Positions 45,485-56,350 of a stretch of DNA of 64,000 nucleotides are shown here, piece after piece (the stretch's first letter is position 1; every line of letters starts with the position of its first letter). The notes under the pieces were generated by a model. It was not told the DNA's origin. It saw nothing but the letters and a program-made list of their open reading frames with translations, and ran no database searches. Position numbers and translations under genes: made by a program. Where the stretch lies: positions 1,953,501 to 2,017,500 of the forward strand of contig JAVTVJ010000369.1 of NCBI GenBank assembly GCA_034509425.1. Reading direction: 5' to 3'. This DNA is from Eopsaltria australis (lineage: Eukaryota; Chordata; Aves; Passeriformes; Petroicidae).

Positions 45485-46112
45485 AGTCTATCTGTGAGCT
45501 CACAGAGGAGTATAAAGGGATGAGTAACAGTCTGTATGGATTTGTCAAGAACAAATATGTCAAACCAATCTAATTTTCCTTTATGACAGTGCAAAAAGCC
45601 TTCTGGATGGAGAAGAAACAGACCATGTCATAGATCTTGATTTTAGTCAGGCTTTTGACACTGTCTCCTCTGATACTTCCATGAGCTAGAAAAATATCAT
45701 CTAAGTGAATACATTATTGGGTAGTTGCAAAACTGGTTAGAAAATTATAGATGGAGCAATCATTGGCAGATTACTGTCAAAATAGGATGCTTGCAGTATG
45801 GACTGAGCTTTCAGCACTTTCATTAATGGTCCCGATGATGGAACACAGAAAACACTTCTCAAGCTGGCTGACACCTCCACATGGAAAGGACTGCCAGGAT
45901 TTGGGATGAGCAGACTCACAAATGAACTGCACAGATCCAGAGCTGAGTTAGAGATGATTCGAAACAAAAAGGAGATGCTGCTTAGTGGGCATAAGTCTGC
46001 CTGGAAAGGAATGGGCAGCTGTGGGAATTCCAGCTGGGAAGTGGCTGATGAGCAGATCTGAAGGGAAGTCTGTGAGATTATTGTGGACCAGGTGCTCAGC
46101 AGGAGAAGGCAA
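45485..46112 (+). mobile_element. Old CR1/L3-like LINE fragment, ORF2 region
   Basis: GATTTGTCAAGAACAAATAT, GTCAAACCAATCTAATTTTC, GTCATAGATCTTGATTTTAG and TCAGGCTTTTGACACTGTCT match the well-known CR1-clade RT core. Further right, GTCCCGATGATGGAACACAG and GAAGTCTGTGAGATTATTGT, GGACCAGGTGCTCAGCAG match the ORF2 part after the active site. Large internal deletions and many changes show it is much older than the 3'-tail CR1 copies elsewhere. It is in plus orientation. Confidence 0.8.
45627..45668 (+). pseudogene. Reverse-transcriptase motif A fossil
   Basis: The plus frame reads VIDLDFSQAFDTVS, which equals motif A of CR1-clade reverse transcriptases (consensus like VYLDFSKAFDTV), including the catalytic-type Asp of LDF. 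A stop codon follows after a few residues and the later YADD-bearing part is deleted or frameshifted, so no product is possible. Confidence 0.85.
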
Positions 46113-47085
46113 AACCTCGCTCCACACAGACTGTGATTTGTGAGCCATGTCAGAAACTCCTCCATCAGCTTATCTCGTGGGCTTTGGACACATATGGTTA
46201 ATGCTCAGCCAGTCTTCGTGTCCCTACAAAAACACTGTGTTCTCTGAAATGATTTATCCCCAACTTAGCAGTGGCATATTTAGCTTGGAACATATTGGGC
46301 TTGGAAGGCAAGGCAAGACTGAAATTGTGGTGTGACTGTGGAGCAAACTGTCCGACTCTCCCATTAGTTGGGGTTTTTTGTTACCCCCTTGTTTTCCTCA
46401 GCACATTGTTCATGAGAGTGCAGGGGTGGGATGAACCTGGGGAACCCAGCAGGCTCCTGGGGAAACCTCATCAGCTCAAAACTTGGCTTTGCTGATTAAA
46501 CAAACAAAACCAGGCGCTGGAGGGCAAGGTCCACGTTTGCTTTCTTTTCAAATAATGGCTTTCCTTCTGCCCACTCTACAGCAGGATGTGAGCCCTTGCT
46601 GCCCGCTCCTGCCTTTCCAGAGGAAGCCACACAGAGCTTTCCATTGGAAATGTCCAGACAAAGCCTTTGCAGCTCCCCAGGACTCTGCACGCGAGCACAA
46701 AAAGTCCGGGGAGTGCTCAGAGCCCTCCCCATCCCTCTCGCTCCCTTTTTTTTCCTGGAGAAAATCTGATTAAAACTGTGCAGGAGAGAAGCAGATGGCA
46801 GTTTTGACGTGAGGTGAAGACAGCTTAATCTCCATCTGTGCTGACATTTTCACATGCCTCCCTGCAAACGCCGGCCCCTGATAAGCTCTAATGCAGAGCT
46901 GGGGGGTCTCGGTGCCCTTTGCAGGAGGATTTTCCAGGCGGGATGTTGGGAACTGGCAGACACCGACCACGGGCTGCAGGAGACACTGATCATTACCCAG
47001 CGGCTCGGTGATGGGGCTCCCGACCTCATTAACACCCCGAGCACCTCGGCAGTGCGGAGCTCGGGCTCTGGGGAAGCATCTGCTG
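46113..47085. other. Unique stretch; right half CpG-bearing, possibly constrained
   Basis: The part at 46855-47085 keeps more CpGs than the surroundings (AACGCCGGCCCC, CAGCGGCTCGGTGATG, GCAGTGCGGAGCTCGG) and contains CTCATTAACACC. It may be a regulatory element that continues right of the satellite at 47086. No gene is recognised. Confidence 0.4.
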
Positions 47086-47430
47086 CAGCCCTGCCCTGCC
47101 CAGCCCTGCCCAGCCCTGCCCTGCCCAGCCCAGTCTTGCCCAGCCCTGCCCTGCCCAGCCCAGCCCAGCCCTGCCCAGCCCTGCCCAGCGCAGCCCTGCC
47201 CAGCCTTGCCGTGCCCAGCCCTGCCCAGCCCAGCCCTGCCCAGCCCAGCCCAGCCCAGCCCTGCCCAGCCCTGCCCAGCCCAGCCCAGCCCAGCCCAGCC
47301 CAGCCCAGCCCTGTCCAGCCCCTGCCCAGCCCTGCCCAGCCCAGCCAGCCCAGCCCAGCCCAGCCCTGTGCCCTGCCCAGCCCAGCCCAGCCCAGCCCTG
47401 CCCAGCCCTGCCCAGCCCTGCCCAGCCCTG
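47086..47430. repeat. CCCAG/CCCTG pentamer-decamer satellite, 345 bp
   Basis: Runs of CCCAGCCCTG, CCCTG and CCCAG units with no interruption longer than a few bases. All three frames stay open on both strands and give long false Ser/Pro/Ala/Leu or Gly/Trp/Ala/Gln peptides, so frames of 150-227 codons here are not genes. The minus strand is G-rich with closely spaced GGG triplets (GGGCTGGGCAGGGCTGGG), a strong G-quadruplex pattern. Confidence 0.97.
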
Positions 47431-50206
47431 GCGGCTCCCCGCTCCGGAGGCAATTAGCGGAGCTGCGGAGCAAGGGCAGGGACAAACCGGGCACAGAGGC
47501 AGCGCATCTTCTGAAGGGGAGCTAATTACAGAGGGAAATTCCAGTATCCCGAGCACTCCTGTGAGTCAGAAGAACCTGGCAATTAAGGCAGCGATGCCTT
47601 TTGTGCTCGGTTTCTATGAAAACACACGGAATTTTGGTGTTGGAGGTCAGAGTGTGTCTGCAGGGCACCTCCACAGTGGAGTTTTCCTGGCCCCTTTGCC
47701 TGGATCCAAGGCTGAACGTTGAGGCTGCCACTCCACCCTTTGGAGGGCAATCCCAGGGAATGTGGTCTCTGCTGGGAGGAGCCCTGTGGCATCTCTTGTT
47801 CACCTGCTGGGATGGGAGCTGCTTCAGCCAAGCCTCCCCACCGCCTGGCACTGCTCAAACACAGAGTTCAACACGGCCCTGTGGAAAAGGCAAATCCCTT
47901 CAAGGTGACATCCTGCAGAAACAGATGGCCCTGCAGCAGGGCACCGGCCGGAGCACTCGGAAATGTGTTTTCCATGAGTTTCCCTGCCCGAAGCTGAGGC
48001 ACAGCCCCACGTTCTCTCTGTGCCAGCCTCCAACAGGGCCCACAGCACCCAGCAGGTGAGGTGAGGCTCAGCTGGGGAGGCTGGAGCATCTCAGACCCAA
48101 ATCCTTGTTGGAGAGTGTGAGGAAGACACTAAAAAGGCTTAGCAGTAGGGTGGGGGATTCAGTGCTTCGACACAAGCTGTTGGAAAACATTTCTCATTAA
48201 ATGGAGCAACCAAATAACACAGAGCAGTAGGAAAGGTGTGGTTTAATTGAAGCAAACTTCTGATATGGAGGAAGAAAGGAAAGCAGGATAATGTTACGGC
48301 CCAGCCGCAGTCTCGAGGCTCCCATTAACATCAACAGCACATTTTTTGCACAGAAGGAATCAAAGCCCTTCCCAAAGGTGTGGGGTCACCAGAAGAAGGG
48401 GAGGAGAGAGTGGTCAGTGGAGAGCCAAGAGCAGATGTGTCAGCACGGCTCGGGAAGGCTGTTCCTGCTGGCTGCCACCCTGGGCTGCAAGAATGGGAAA
48501 GAAACCAGAGCTACAAATTCCTCCTGGAGTCCTGAACAGCCTGAGGGGATTAGAGCAGGGTTTGGCTGCACATTCAGGACAGATTTGTGAGCAGGCTCCA
48601 GGCCAGGCTCCCGGGCACGGCTGGGCATCAGCTCAGCTCTGCAGCCTCAGCTTTGGGCTTACACAACGCTTTGGGTTCTGAGCAACACCAGCACTTCTCA
48701 GCTTCTCTGGCCCTGGTAGGGACCCAGCTCTTGTCAGGCTGAGCACAGGAGGGGGCGTTTCCTGCAGCCCCAGCCTGGCTGTGTGTCCCCCACACCCATC
48801 CACAAGCTCTCAGCTCCCCATCCCTGTGGGAATGTCACCCAGCAGTGGGGCAGCAGCACCATCCAGAGCACATGGGGGTCCTGTGTGTTCAGGACACTCT
48901 GTGAGTGCAGGGCCCAGAGAGCTGCACAGCAAAGCCAGGCCAGGGAGTCAATGGAGGCAGCATCTCCTGGGAGCAAACACCTTGCCTGAGGCGTTTGGAG
49001 GTGTGTAAAGTAACACAATCTGCACAGACAGCTTTAGGATGCCTCCTGTGGCTGTCTGACACCCCGATGAGCTACTGCCCAGGGACCTTTCTTGGGCAAG
49101 CACAGCGATTTATGGTGCAATTGTGCTGCTCAGTGTTTTCCAGGGAGGGGGCTGTGGCTTTAAGGCACTGCAGGAATTACTCGTTTCTCAACTTCACAGA
49201 GCATCCTTGAAATGCTACTTGTGCCATCTTGTGTTTTCCCTGCTCTAAATCAGTTTAAGTGTTTTGTTCTCTCTGCCACCTATTTTTATGATACCTCCCC
49301 TGCCTGAGCACACACACAGCCCCATACACACTGCATTTCTAGGCAGGCAAACAATCTTTCATGCTTTAGGAAAGCCAGCTCAGTCTAACACAGACATTCA
49401 GGCTTCTGACTCTCTGTGAGTGGTTTAACATCAGCCAGGCAAAAATGAAGCTTCGATGACCACATCTTCCATGTTCTTCTGGCTACAATCACTCAATGCC
49501 AGACAAACATGAAGTTTTTGTGCAGGTATCTCAGCTTCAGAGGTGTCACTGCCCTGAGAAAAGGTGTCTGGACCTGGGAGGTTTGAAGGCAGTTGAGAGG
49601 TTTCAATGAGGTCCTGCCTCTGTAAATGTGAGCACTGCCCTGTTCTGCTGGTAACCTCAATTCTGGGAACAAATCATTGCTCAAGAAACCTGTGACTGCC
49701 TCCTTTGCTTAAAGCCCTTACTCAGGGTGAATTTAGAAAGCCCAAGCTAGAAGTAAAAAAGCAATAATCCATTCATGGCTTTGGTTCAAAGTTTATCCAT
49801 AGATAACTTTTTCCAGCAAATCCTTCTAGCTGCAACCAAGTTGATCAAAGGATCACTGAGCACCTGCTGTTCTCCTTTAACCACATTATTTGGCATTGTC
49901 AAGGAGCCAGAATGATCTCTGCCCATCTCCAGAGCTTCCCAGGAGGTGCCTTTGCTCACCTCAAATGCTCCAGGCTCCCTGCTTGGTGAGTGACACCCAG
50001 AGAACAATGTGTGGCAGCTAAAAATAGCTCTGCAGGAATCCTCAGTGCCAATCCACTGCTGGTGGTGGGATTTGGGAAGCTTGGACAGGCAATCCATGGT
50101 CGAACTCTTGCAAACAGTGCCTGAGCTGGTTACAAGGAGTCAGACCTGAGAGGTTGTTCTGCAGCATTTGCTCAGCTTCATCTCCATTTTCATTTGTGTT
50201 GATTAT
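47431..50206. other. Unique stretch, nothing recognised; 47431-47530 CpG-bearing
   Basis: Immediately right of the satellite, CCGGAGGCAATTAGCGGAGC and GGGAGCTAATTACAGAGG carry homeodomain cores and CpGs that mirror the composition left of the array. The remainder shows no repeat or gene. Confidence 0.4.
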
Positions 50207-50388
50207 AATCACAGGATCACGGCATGGTTTGGTTTGGAAGGGACCTGACATCTCATCTCATCTCATCTCATCTCATCTCATCTCATCTCATCTCATCTCA
50301 TCTCATCTCATCTCATCTCATTCCACCCCCTGCCACCTTCCACCAGCCCAGATTGCTCCAACCCATCCAGCCTGGCCTTGGATGGACA
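50207..50388 (-). mobile_element. CR1 LINE, 3' fragment split by a pentamer array
   Basis: AATCACAGGATCACGGCATG, GTTTGGTTTGGAAGGGACCT then the (TCTCA)14 array, then CCACCCCCTGCCACCTTCCA and CAGATTGCTCCAACCCATCC, GCCTTGGATGG. The flanks are consecutive CR1 blocks, so the array expanded inside the element. Confidence 0.93.
50251..50320. repeat. (TCTCA)14 microsatellite inside CR1
   Basis: Fourteen perfect TCTCA units. CR1 consensus at this position reads like GACCATCTCATCCCACC, which already contains CATCTCATC and is the likely seed. The perfect purity implies recent expansion and probable length polymorphism. Confidence 0.97.
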
Positions 50389-51167
50389 AAGCTCCTGAGA
50401 AAATGGGAGAGATACTACAAATACTGACATTGAACTGAAACATTTTACTGAAATGTGGTTTGCACAAGCAGACAATCCAGTCTGGGAACCTGAGGAGCTT
50501 TGCAATTGGACTACTAATGACAGCAGGTTATTTCTTGCATTTTTATGCATTTTCATGCAGTTCAAGCTGAAAAGGGGACCAGTGCTGAGCAAGAGGAGCA
50601 GCCCTTTCCTGTTGCAGTTTCCTGGTCTCACAAGGGGCTGTGACAGCAAAACTCAGTTTGCCCTGAGTATGGGCCTTTCTCATTTCAGCATGGCACCTTC
50701 CCTGTTATCTTGCTTGAAATAAATGAGGTAAGATCAAAACCAGCAAATGAAGATGCAGCAATCAGATAGGGCTGTTTACACCTCAGGCTCAGTGGCCTGA
50801 ATTTAGCATAGGTTTGTAGCAAGTTGCCAACTTCCTCACTGCTCCTGTGATTCCTGATTATTATTTTTTCCAGAAGGCTCCGGCACCCCTTGCTCCCAGG
50901 CATCGCTTTGAACTCCAGCTCCTGCCTTGTAAATGAGGCTGCAGACTGGGAAGAGAAGCTTGAAACAATGACCTGAGGCACCTCAAAGCTGAAGAAAGCA
51001 GGGAGAGGAAACAGAGATGGGATTGCTGGGGCTGTGCTTTTAGCTCTTATCATTTCCCACCCCCATCTTATTGTCTGGGGCTCACTGAGCAACAGCCAGG
51101 GGCAGGAGCCACCACTGCAGCCAGGACTGGTCCCTCCTTGGACAATGCAGCTGGGCTCAGGCACTAA
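50389..51167. other. Unique noncoding stretch, nothing recognised
   Basis: Linker between two minus-strand CR1 copies. A 159-codon minus frame at 50685-51164 lacks any motif. Confidence 0.5.
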
Positions 51168-51615
51168 GAATCACCAGATAACTGAGGCTGGAAAAGACCT
51201 TCAAGATCATAAAGCCCAACTTTCAACCAAACCCCATCATTCCCACTAAACCATATTGCAAAGTGCCACATCCACACGTCTTTTGAATCCCTCCAGGGAT
51301 GAGGACTCCACCACCTCCCTGGGCAGCTGTGCCAATGCTTAACTACTCTTTCGGCGATTAAATTTTCTATAATCTCCAACCTGAACCTTCCCTGGTTCAT
51401 CTTGAGGCCATTTCCTCCCGTCCTGTCCCTGTTCCCTGGGAGCAGAGCTCAACCCCTCAGCTGCCCCTCCTGTCAGGGATTTGTGCAGAGCCACAAGGTC
51501 CCCCCTGAGCCTCCTCTGCTCCAGGCTGAGCCCCTTTCCCAGCTCCCTCAGCCTCTCCTGGGGCTCCAGACCCTTCCCCAGCTCCATTCCCACCCATGGA
51601 CAGAAGTGCTCCAGG
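51168..51615 (-). mobile_element. CR1 LINE, 3' fragment
   Basis: GAATCACCAGATAACTGAGG, CTGGAAAAGACCTTCAAGAT, CCCAACTTTCAACCAAACCC, GTGCCACATCCACACGTCTT, ACCTCCCTGGGCAGCTGTGC and AGTCTGAGCCCC-type pyrimidine-rich linkers follow the reverse complement of the subfamily that tails off as 'TGAGGTTGGAAAAGACC'. The inner part (51440-51600) parallels the linker in the 10653 and 41937 copies but without tandem expansion. Confidence 0.93.
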
Positions 51616-53639
51616 GAGAGCTTTGTTCTTCCACTACCCCTGCCTCCCTTGGCAAACCTGCCCTGCCTCTTTTCCTACCTGAACAACTGCACCAGACCCC
51701 TCAATGACAGCACTCCCTTCAAAGAGAGGGAAAAACCGGGAAAATCCATTCCAAAGAAGCTGTTTGCAGCCTCTTTAGCAGCTCTGTGACCAGGCTGCAG
51801 AAGGTTAATGAGTCCTGGCACGTGTGAGCCCCTGCTCCGGGGGATGCTGCCTCATGCCGGGATAACGAGAAGTGCCTGGGGTCATCTGGAACGGCAAAGC
51901 TGCCCGTGTGATCCTGCACCTGGATGCCAGCAAGGATTGCTCTGTGTGAGCAGTGCAGGGAGGAGGGAGCAGCCTGGGAACTCGCCCTCTGATGTTTCTC
52001 ATGCCTCAAAAGTCTTTTTGTTCCGCAAATTAGGCTTTCACTGAGGAACCCGAAGGAGGTGTTCTATAGTTCTGAAGTCTCTGTCACTCTGTTATTCCAT
52101 GGTTCACACCTCAAACCCCTTTGCTGGAGCATCACCCAATTCCAGCTTGAGACAGCAGGGCTGAGAGTGTCAGTGCTGGCAGCTGCCCCTGCCAAAGCAG
52201 CTGCAGGTCCCAGCATATTGAAGAAGTCAAGAGAAGGCAGCAAATGCCTCTCCCCAGATTAAAATGCTCCCCCTCTGCCAGTGAAGGTCCACATCCCATT
52301 GCTGACCCCTTCCTGCAAGCACCAAAAATCCCCATCAGTGCTTGTGGGCTCTGCAAAGGGCACAGAGCCTCACTGCCAGGGCAACACACGAGCCCAGCAT
52401 GGGATGGAGCATCTTCTATGGGACTTCTCCTGTCTCACAGAGCATTGTCCATGTCTGTGCAGGTCCCTGGCTCCCCAGCTGTGGTGTGGTGGCCCAGGAG
52501 GCTCCTGGGAGGGACCTGCAGCTGGTGCACAAGCTCACCACATCTGCGTGGTGCTCTCTGTGACACCCAGGTGGCACAAGGACATGGTGGCCCAGGCAGA
52601 TGCTGGTGGCTGACAGCACCCTGAGGTCCAAATAATTCAGGGGGTGTGAGTTTGGAAGGGTTAGAGGCAGCCTCTGCTGGGCAGGATTTTTCTCACAAGA
52701 GGAAGGAGCTTGGGTGGGTGTCCCAGGGAGTACGGACAGAGCCCAGGGATGAAATCCCCCTGGTTCCAGGCTGGAGCACGCAGCAAGGAGCAGAGCCAAA
52801 GGGAGGGGTGGCAGAGGGAACTCCCCCGTTTTACTGGGACATCTGGGCTGGGAGAGACTGGAGCTCTTGGCCAGGGACACGAGCACCTGGCCCTGCCAGC
52901 TTGTGGCTGAGCCACCCTCCCACCTCCCAGATCTGCCCAGGCCACAGAGCAGATGTCCCTGTCCCCTGTCCCCCTGGGCAGCCTCACCCCCAGCCCTGCT
53001 GTGGGAAGGGCCAGTTGTCCCCCTGCAGCAGACAGCATTCCCAAAGCTCTCCCTGCTTTCCAAGCACCAACTTCCTCCCCCTTGCTCTGTGCCCACTCAT
53101 TTGGCTCTTGTTATTGGGTTATTTATAGTAACTCTGCCAAGTGGTTTGGAAGCAGGAGAAGGGCAGGGAGCTAAATACAATAGCATCACCTCGTGAGAGC
53201 TGACATTTAAAACCAGGATCTCATTACTGAAACCCAGGGAGACGGCAAATGTCAGGAAAAGCCGGTGGCTGTTGGCTCCGTGCTGGGCTCCAGGCTGCTG
53301 GCAGCGGGCACAGGTGGCTCTGGCACCCGTGGGGACAGCACAGAGCCCAGGGAACAGCTCCAGCATCCCTTCAGAGGATCCAACCTGAGCTGCTTTATCC
53401 AGGGCTGGCTGAAAGCAGCAGCACAGCGAGGCTGGGTGTGTTCTCGACACAGGGGAATGTTCCATGCCGTGTGTGGATTGTGTGCTCCTGTGGCTGTGAG
53501 GCTCTGCGTGCTCTCCACTCCCCAGAATCAATGATTCCCACCTTCATTCCCACCCTCAGGCCCTTCCACCGAAGCCACGAGGGTCAAACACATTCCTAGA
53601 CCTGACCACAAGTTTTCCAGCCAGACCTGGTATAAAGAA
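51616..53639. other. GC-rich unique stretch, nothing recognised
   Basis: Frames of 100-226 codons are open in several phases on both strands at 52240-53130. None carries a recognised domain, and their mutual overlap marks them as chance. Confidence 0.5.
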
Positions 53640-54040
53640 CAATTTCCCAGCCTGCTTTCTCCTCGCAGAGGAATTCCAGTGCAGAGCATGTCCGGGCTGT
53701 GTGAGATAGTGCAGCTACCCAGGAGCCAAGTTAATATTCATGCACAGCTCAGAATTCCAAATGCATCCAGGATTTCAAATACATCCACCGCTCACCAGCC
53801 ACGTCAAACTGCCCTGACAGCTAATGAGGGAGGCACAGCCTCGAAAGCAGCAAGTTGTAACTGAATAAATATGATAAACAACCTGTTTCCAGATGGCTTT
53901 TTATGTAAAACTATTTATGCAGCGTTGATAGATGGCGGATTTTATGCCAATAAATCCTCGTATTTTAAAACATTTGCCTTCTTAATTGCCCAGTTTACAC
54001 GTAAAATATGTTTATGTGCATTGCTAAGTCGAAAAGTGGC
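53640..54040. promoter_or_regulatory. Candidate conserved noncoding element with TTTATG cluster
   Basis: The AT-rich core contains TTTATG three times in 47 bp (53900, 53914, 53941), the type of site bound by CDX/posterior HOX proteins, plus ATGATAAACAACC, GTTGATAGATGGCGG and GCCAATAAATCC. CpGs persist (CAGCGTTG, GGCGGA, CCTCGT, TAAGTCGAA). No repeat is recognised. The plus frame that starts at 53871 runs through this and then through a CR1 copy, so it is not a gene. Function is inference. Confidence 0.38.
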
Positions 54041-54341
54041 CTGGGAGCAGCTCTGGAGTGAGGAAGCACCACTCCTGTGCTGGCCCATCTGCCTGGGCTC
54101 CCGGAACGGTGTCACAGGAATGTCACCTGGGAAGGCTGGCACTGAACAGGAGCCAGACTCTGATCACAGGAGAGCACGTGTGGTTGTTCAGCTCCTGTCT
54201 GTGGCTCAAAGGTGTTTGGGGGGATCTGGGCCCTTGAGCACTGCCAGGGAGATGCAGCCAGGGATGGATCCAGCACTGGGAGCAAGGCAGGGGGGTGAGG
54301 CTGGGGGATGGAGCTGCTGCAGCCTCTGCTCCACATCCCTA

Positions 54342-54579
54342 AAATCATACCAGGGAACCCCCACATGGTTTGGGTTAGAAGGGACTTTAAATATCATCCA
54401 GTGCCACCCCTGCCATGGACAAGGATATCAAGGCTGCTCCAAGTCCCGTCCAGCCTGGCCTTGGGCACTGCCAGGGATCGAGGGCAGCCACAGCCTCTCT
54501 AGGCACCCTGTGCCAGGGCCTCCCCAGCCTCACAGGGAAGGATTTACTCCTGATATACACTTCAAGCCTCTTTCAAAGT
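54342..54579 (-). mobile_element. CR1 LINE, 3' fragment
   Basis: AAATCATACCAGGGAACCCC (eroded tail), CATGGTTTGGGTTAGAAGGG, CACCCCTGCCATGGACAAGG, CAGCCTGGCCTTGGGCACTG, CTAGGCACCCTGTGCCAGGG and ATTTACTCCTGATATACACT are the reverse-complement CR1 blocks. It belongs to the same subfamily as 3751 and 27590 but is more eroded. Confidence 0.92.
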
Positions 54580-55582
54580 GGGCCAGCTGTGTTTTGGGCA
54601 GAGGTTGTCATCTGACCACTTTGTGCTGTCCCATAGAGAGAACTCACCCTGTTTCTCAAGCTTGCCCAAGCTTTCTCCAGAGCCAGCCAAACTCCTCTTC
54701 CATCCCCCTCACCCTCTGGAAACACAAACAGAACAGAGAAAATGCACCAGGAGGCACTGAACATCCCCCAGCTCTGCTGCTGAGCCTTGATCCCGAACCA
54801 CCAACACCTCTCCAACTCCAGAGCACCTTCCATGGGGTGCTGGCTGCATCCCAGGGAGCTGAGCAGTGGCAGCAACAGGAGACACAGAGCCCTGTTAGCC
54901 TCTAATGCAATTAGCTCGTGGTGTATCTGCATTCTTATTACTGGCTATTTGCTCTAATGGGCTCAATCATGTACAGCATTAACATAAATTGACACCAAGC
55001 AGAGTTATTCCTCTGGAAATGCTTGCTCATTTAGGATTGTTGGTCTCAACTCTACAGTATATGGGGTGTTTTATTTAGCCTCTAACTCATTTATTGGGTA
55101 TTTATAGAAGAGGGCTTTCCTGAGCAGTAAAACCATGGGGCTTTGCACACAGCAGCTCTGTCCTTCTGACAGGTTTATTTGGGTTTATTTCTCTGCGGGA
55201 GAGCTTTGCCTTGCTCCGTTTTCACCTCAGCATTGCCACTGAAGTCATTAAGCAGAGTCTGCCCTGTCATTGGTGATGTCCAGGCTGGTCCTTGCCAGGG
55301 CAGGGCTGGGCAGGAGGTCAGGGCACATTCCAGGGCTGCCCAGATGGGCTGAGCTGGGTGGGAACCCCTGGCACTGCACAGCTGGAGCTGCAGGCAGAGC
55401 TGCTGGATCCCCTCTGGGGACAGGGGACGAACCCTGCAGCTCCCTGTGCTGCTGTTCCCTCTTCTCCAGGACGGAACAGGAGCCCCCCATGAGCGCCACC
55501 AAATCCAAGAGGGCTCCGGCAGCATCAGCCCTGCCTGGATTCACAGAGAGCCCTTGGGCAGGGCAGGGAGGAGTGAGCAGGA
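54580..55582. other. Unique noncoding stretch, nothing recognised
   Basis: No repeat family is recognised. A short AT-rich island lies at 54895-55110. Confidence 0.5.
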
Positions 55583-55828
55583 AATCACAGAATCACAGGA
55601 AATCCTGAGCTGGAAGGGATGATCCACAGGGATTATCCAGCCCAAATGCCAGCCCTGCACAGACCCCCCAACAACCCCACCCTGGGCATCCCTGAGAGCT
55701 CCTGGAGCTCTGGCAGCCTCGGGGCCATGCCCATTCCCTGGGGAGCCTGGGCAGTGCCCAGCACCCTCTGGGGGAAGAACCTTTCCTGATCTCCAGCCTA
55801 AATCCCACTGACACAGCTCCAGCCATTT
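55583..55828 (-). mobile_element. CR1 LINE, 3' fragment (second subfamily)
   Basis: AATCACAGAATCACAGGAAA keeps two tail octamers, then CCTGAGCTGGAAGGGATGAT, CCCTGCACAGACCCCCCAAC, AGCTCCTGGAGCTCTGGCAG, GGGGAAGAACCTTTCCTGAT. It matches 17797 and 24918 and has the best-preserved tail of the three. Confidence 0.94.
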
Positions 55829-56198
55829 AGAGACTTGGTGCCATCCTCTCAGATTTCTGGGACAGCTCCAAGGAGTTTTTTAGCATCAAGAACAAAGAAC
55901 GCACCCAGCCAGGCTCCCAGTGATCCCAGTGCCCTTATCCAGGTGAGAGAGCTGAGTGGGAAATCTCTTGTGCAAGGTGTGTGACACTGAACTCACCTGA
56001 AATGCTTCCCTAAAGCCTTTGCTCTCAAAGCAGCCTTTGCCCAGCAGAGCTGCTGGGTCTGGATGCAGGGGGTCACATTCTGACAGAGAGCCCTGGCAGT
56101 GGCAGGTTCAAACAAAACCATCATAAAGGAAGATTGGGTTTAAAGAGGCTCAGAACCACAGGAAAGCAATTTGGGGAATAAATGATAGAATAATTTAT
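55829..56198. other. Short unique linker, nothing recognised
   Basis: No gene or repeat family is recognised between the CR1 copy and the A-rich array. Confidence 0.5.
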
Positions 56199-56229
<31 letters not shown>

Positions 56230-56350
56230 TAAAAATAAAAATAAAAATAAAAATAAAAATAAAAATAAAAACAAAAATAAAAATAAAAATAAAACAAAAG
56301 ATAAAAACAAAAAATAAAACAACAACAACAACAACAAAAAAATAAAATAA
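56199..56350. repeat. (AAAAAT)n / A-rich array, about 150 bp
   Basis: Mostly AAAAAT hexamers from 56203 to 56292, then degenerate AAAAC and (AAC)n units to 56335 and AAAATAAAATAA at the end. On the minus strand it encodes a false Leu-Phe repeat. Confidence 0.96.

Noticed and set aside
46770..47556. Frames of 149-227 codons encoding Pro/Ala/Ser or Gly/Trp/Ala repeats
   Set aside because: They are products of the CCCAG/CCCTG satellite, which has no stop codon in any phase.
50245..50330. TCTCA array as a telomere-like or CRISPR-like array
   Set aside because: The unit is a plain pentamer with no spacers, embedded in CR1. It is a microsatellite.
53871..54905. 344-codon plus-strand open frame
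   Set aside because: It runs from an AT-rich putative regulatory stretch straight through the antisense of a CR1 copy (54342-54579). The middle of the peptide is the usual CR1-derived Gly/Pro/Trp-rich string. No domain is recognisable.
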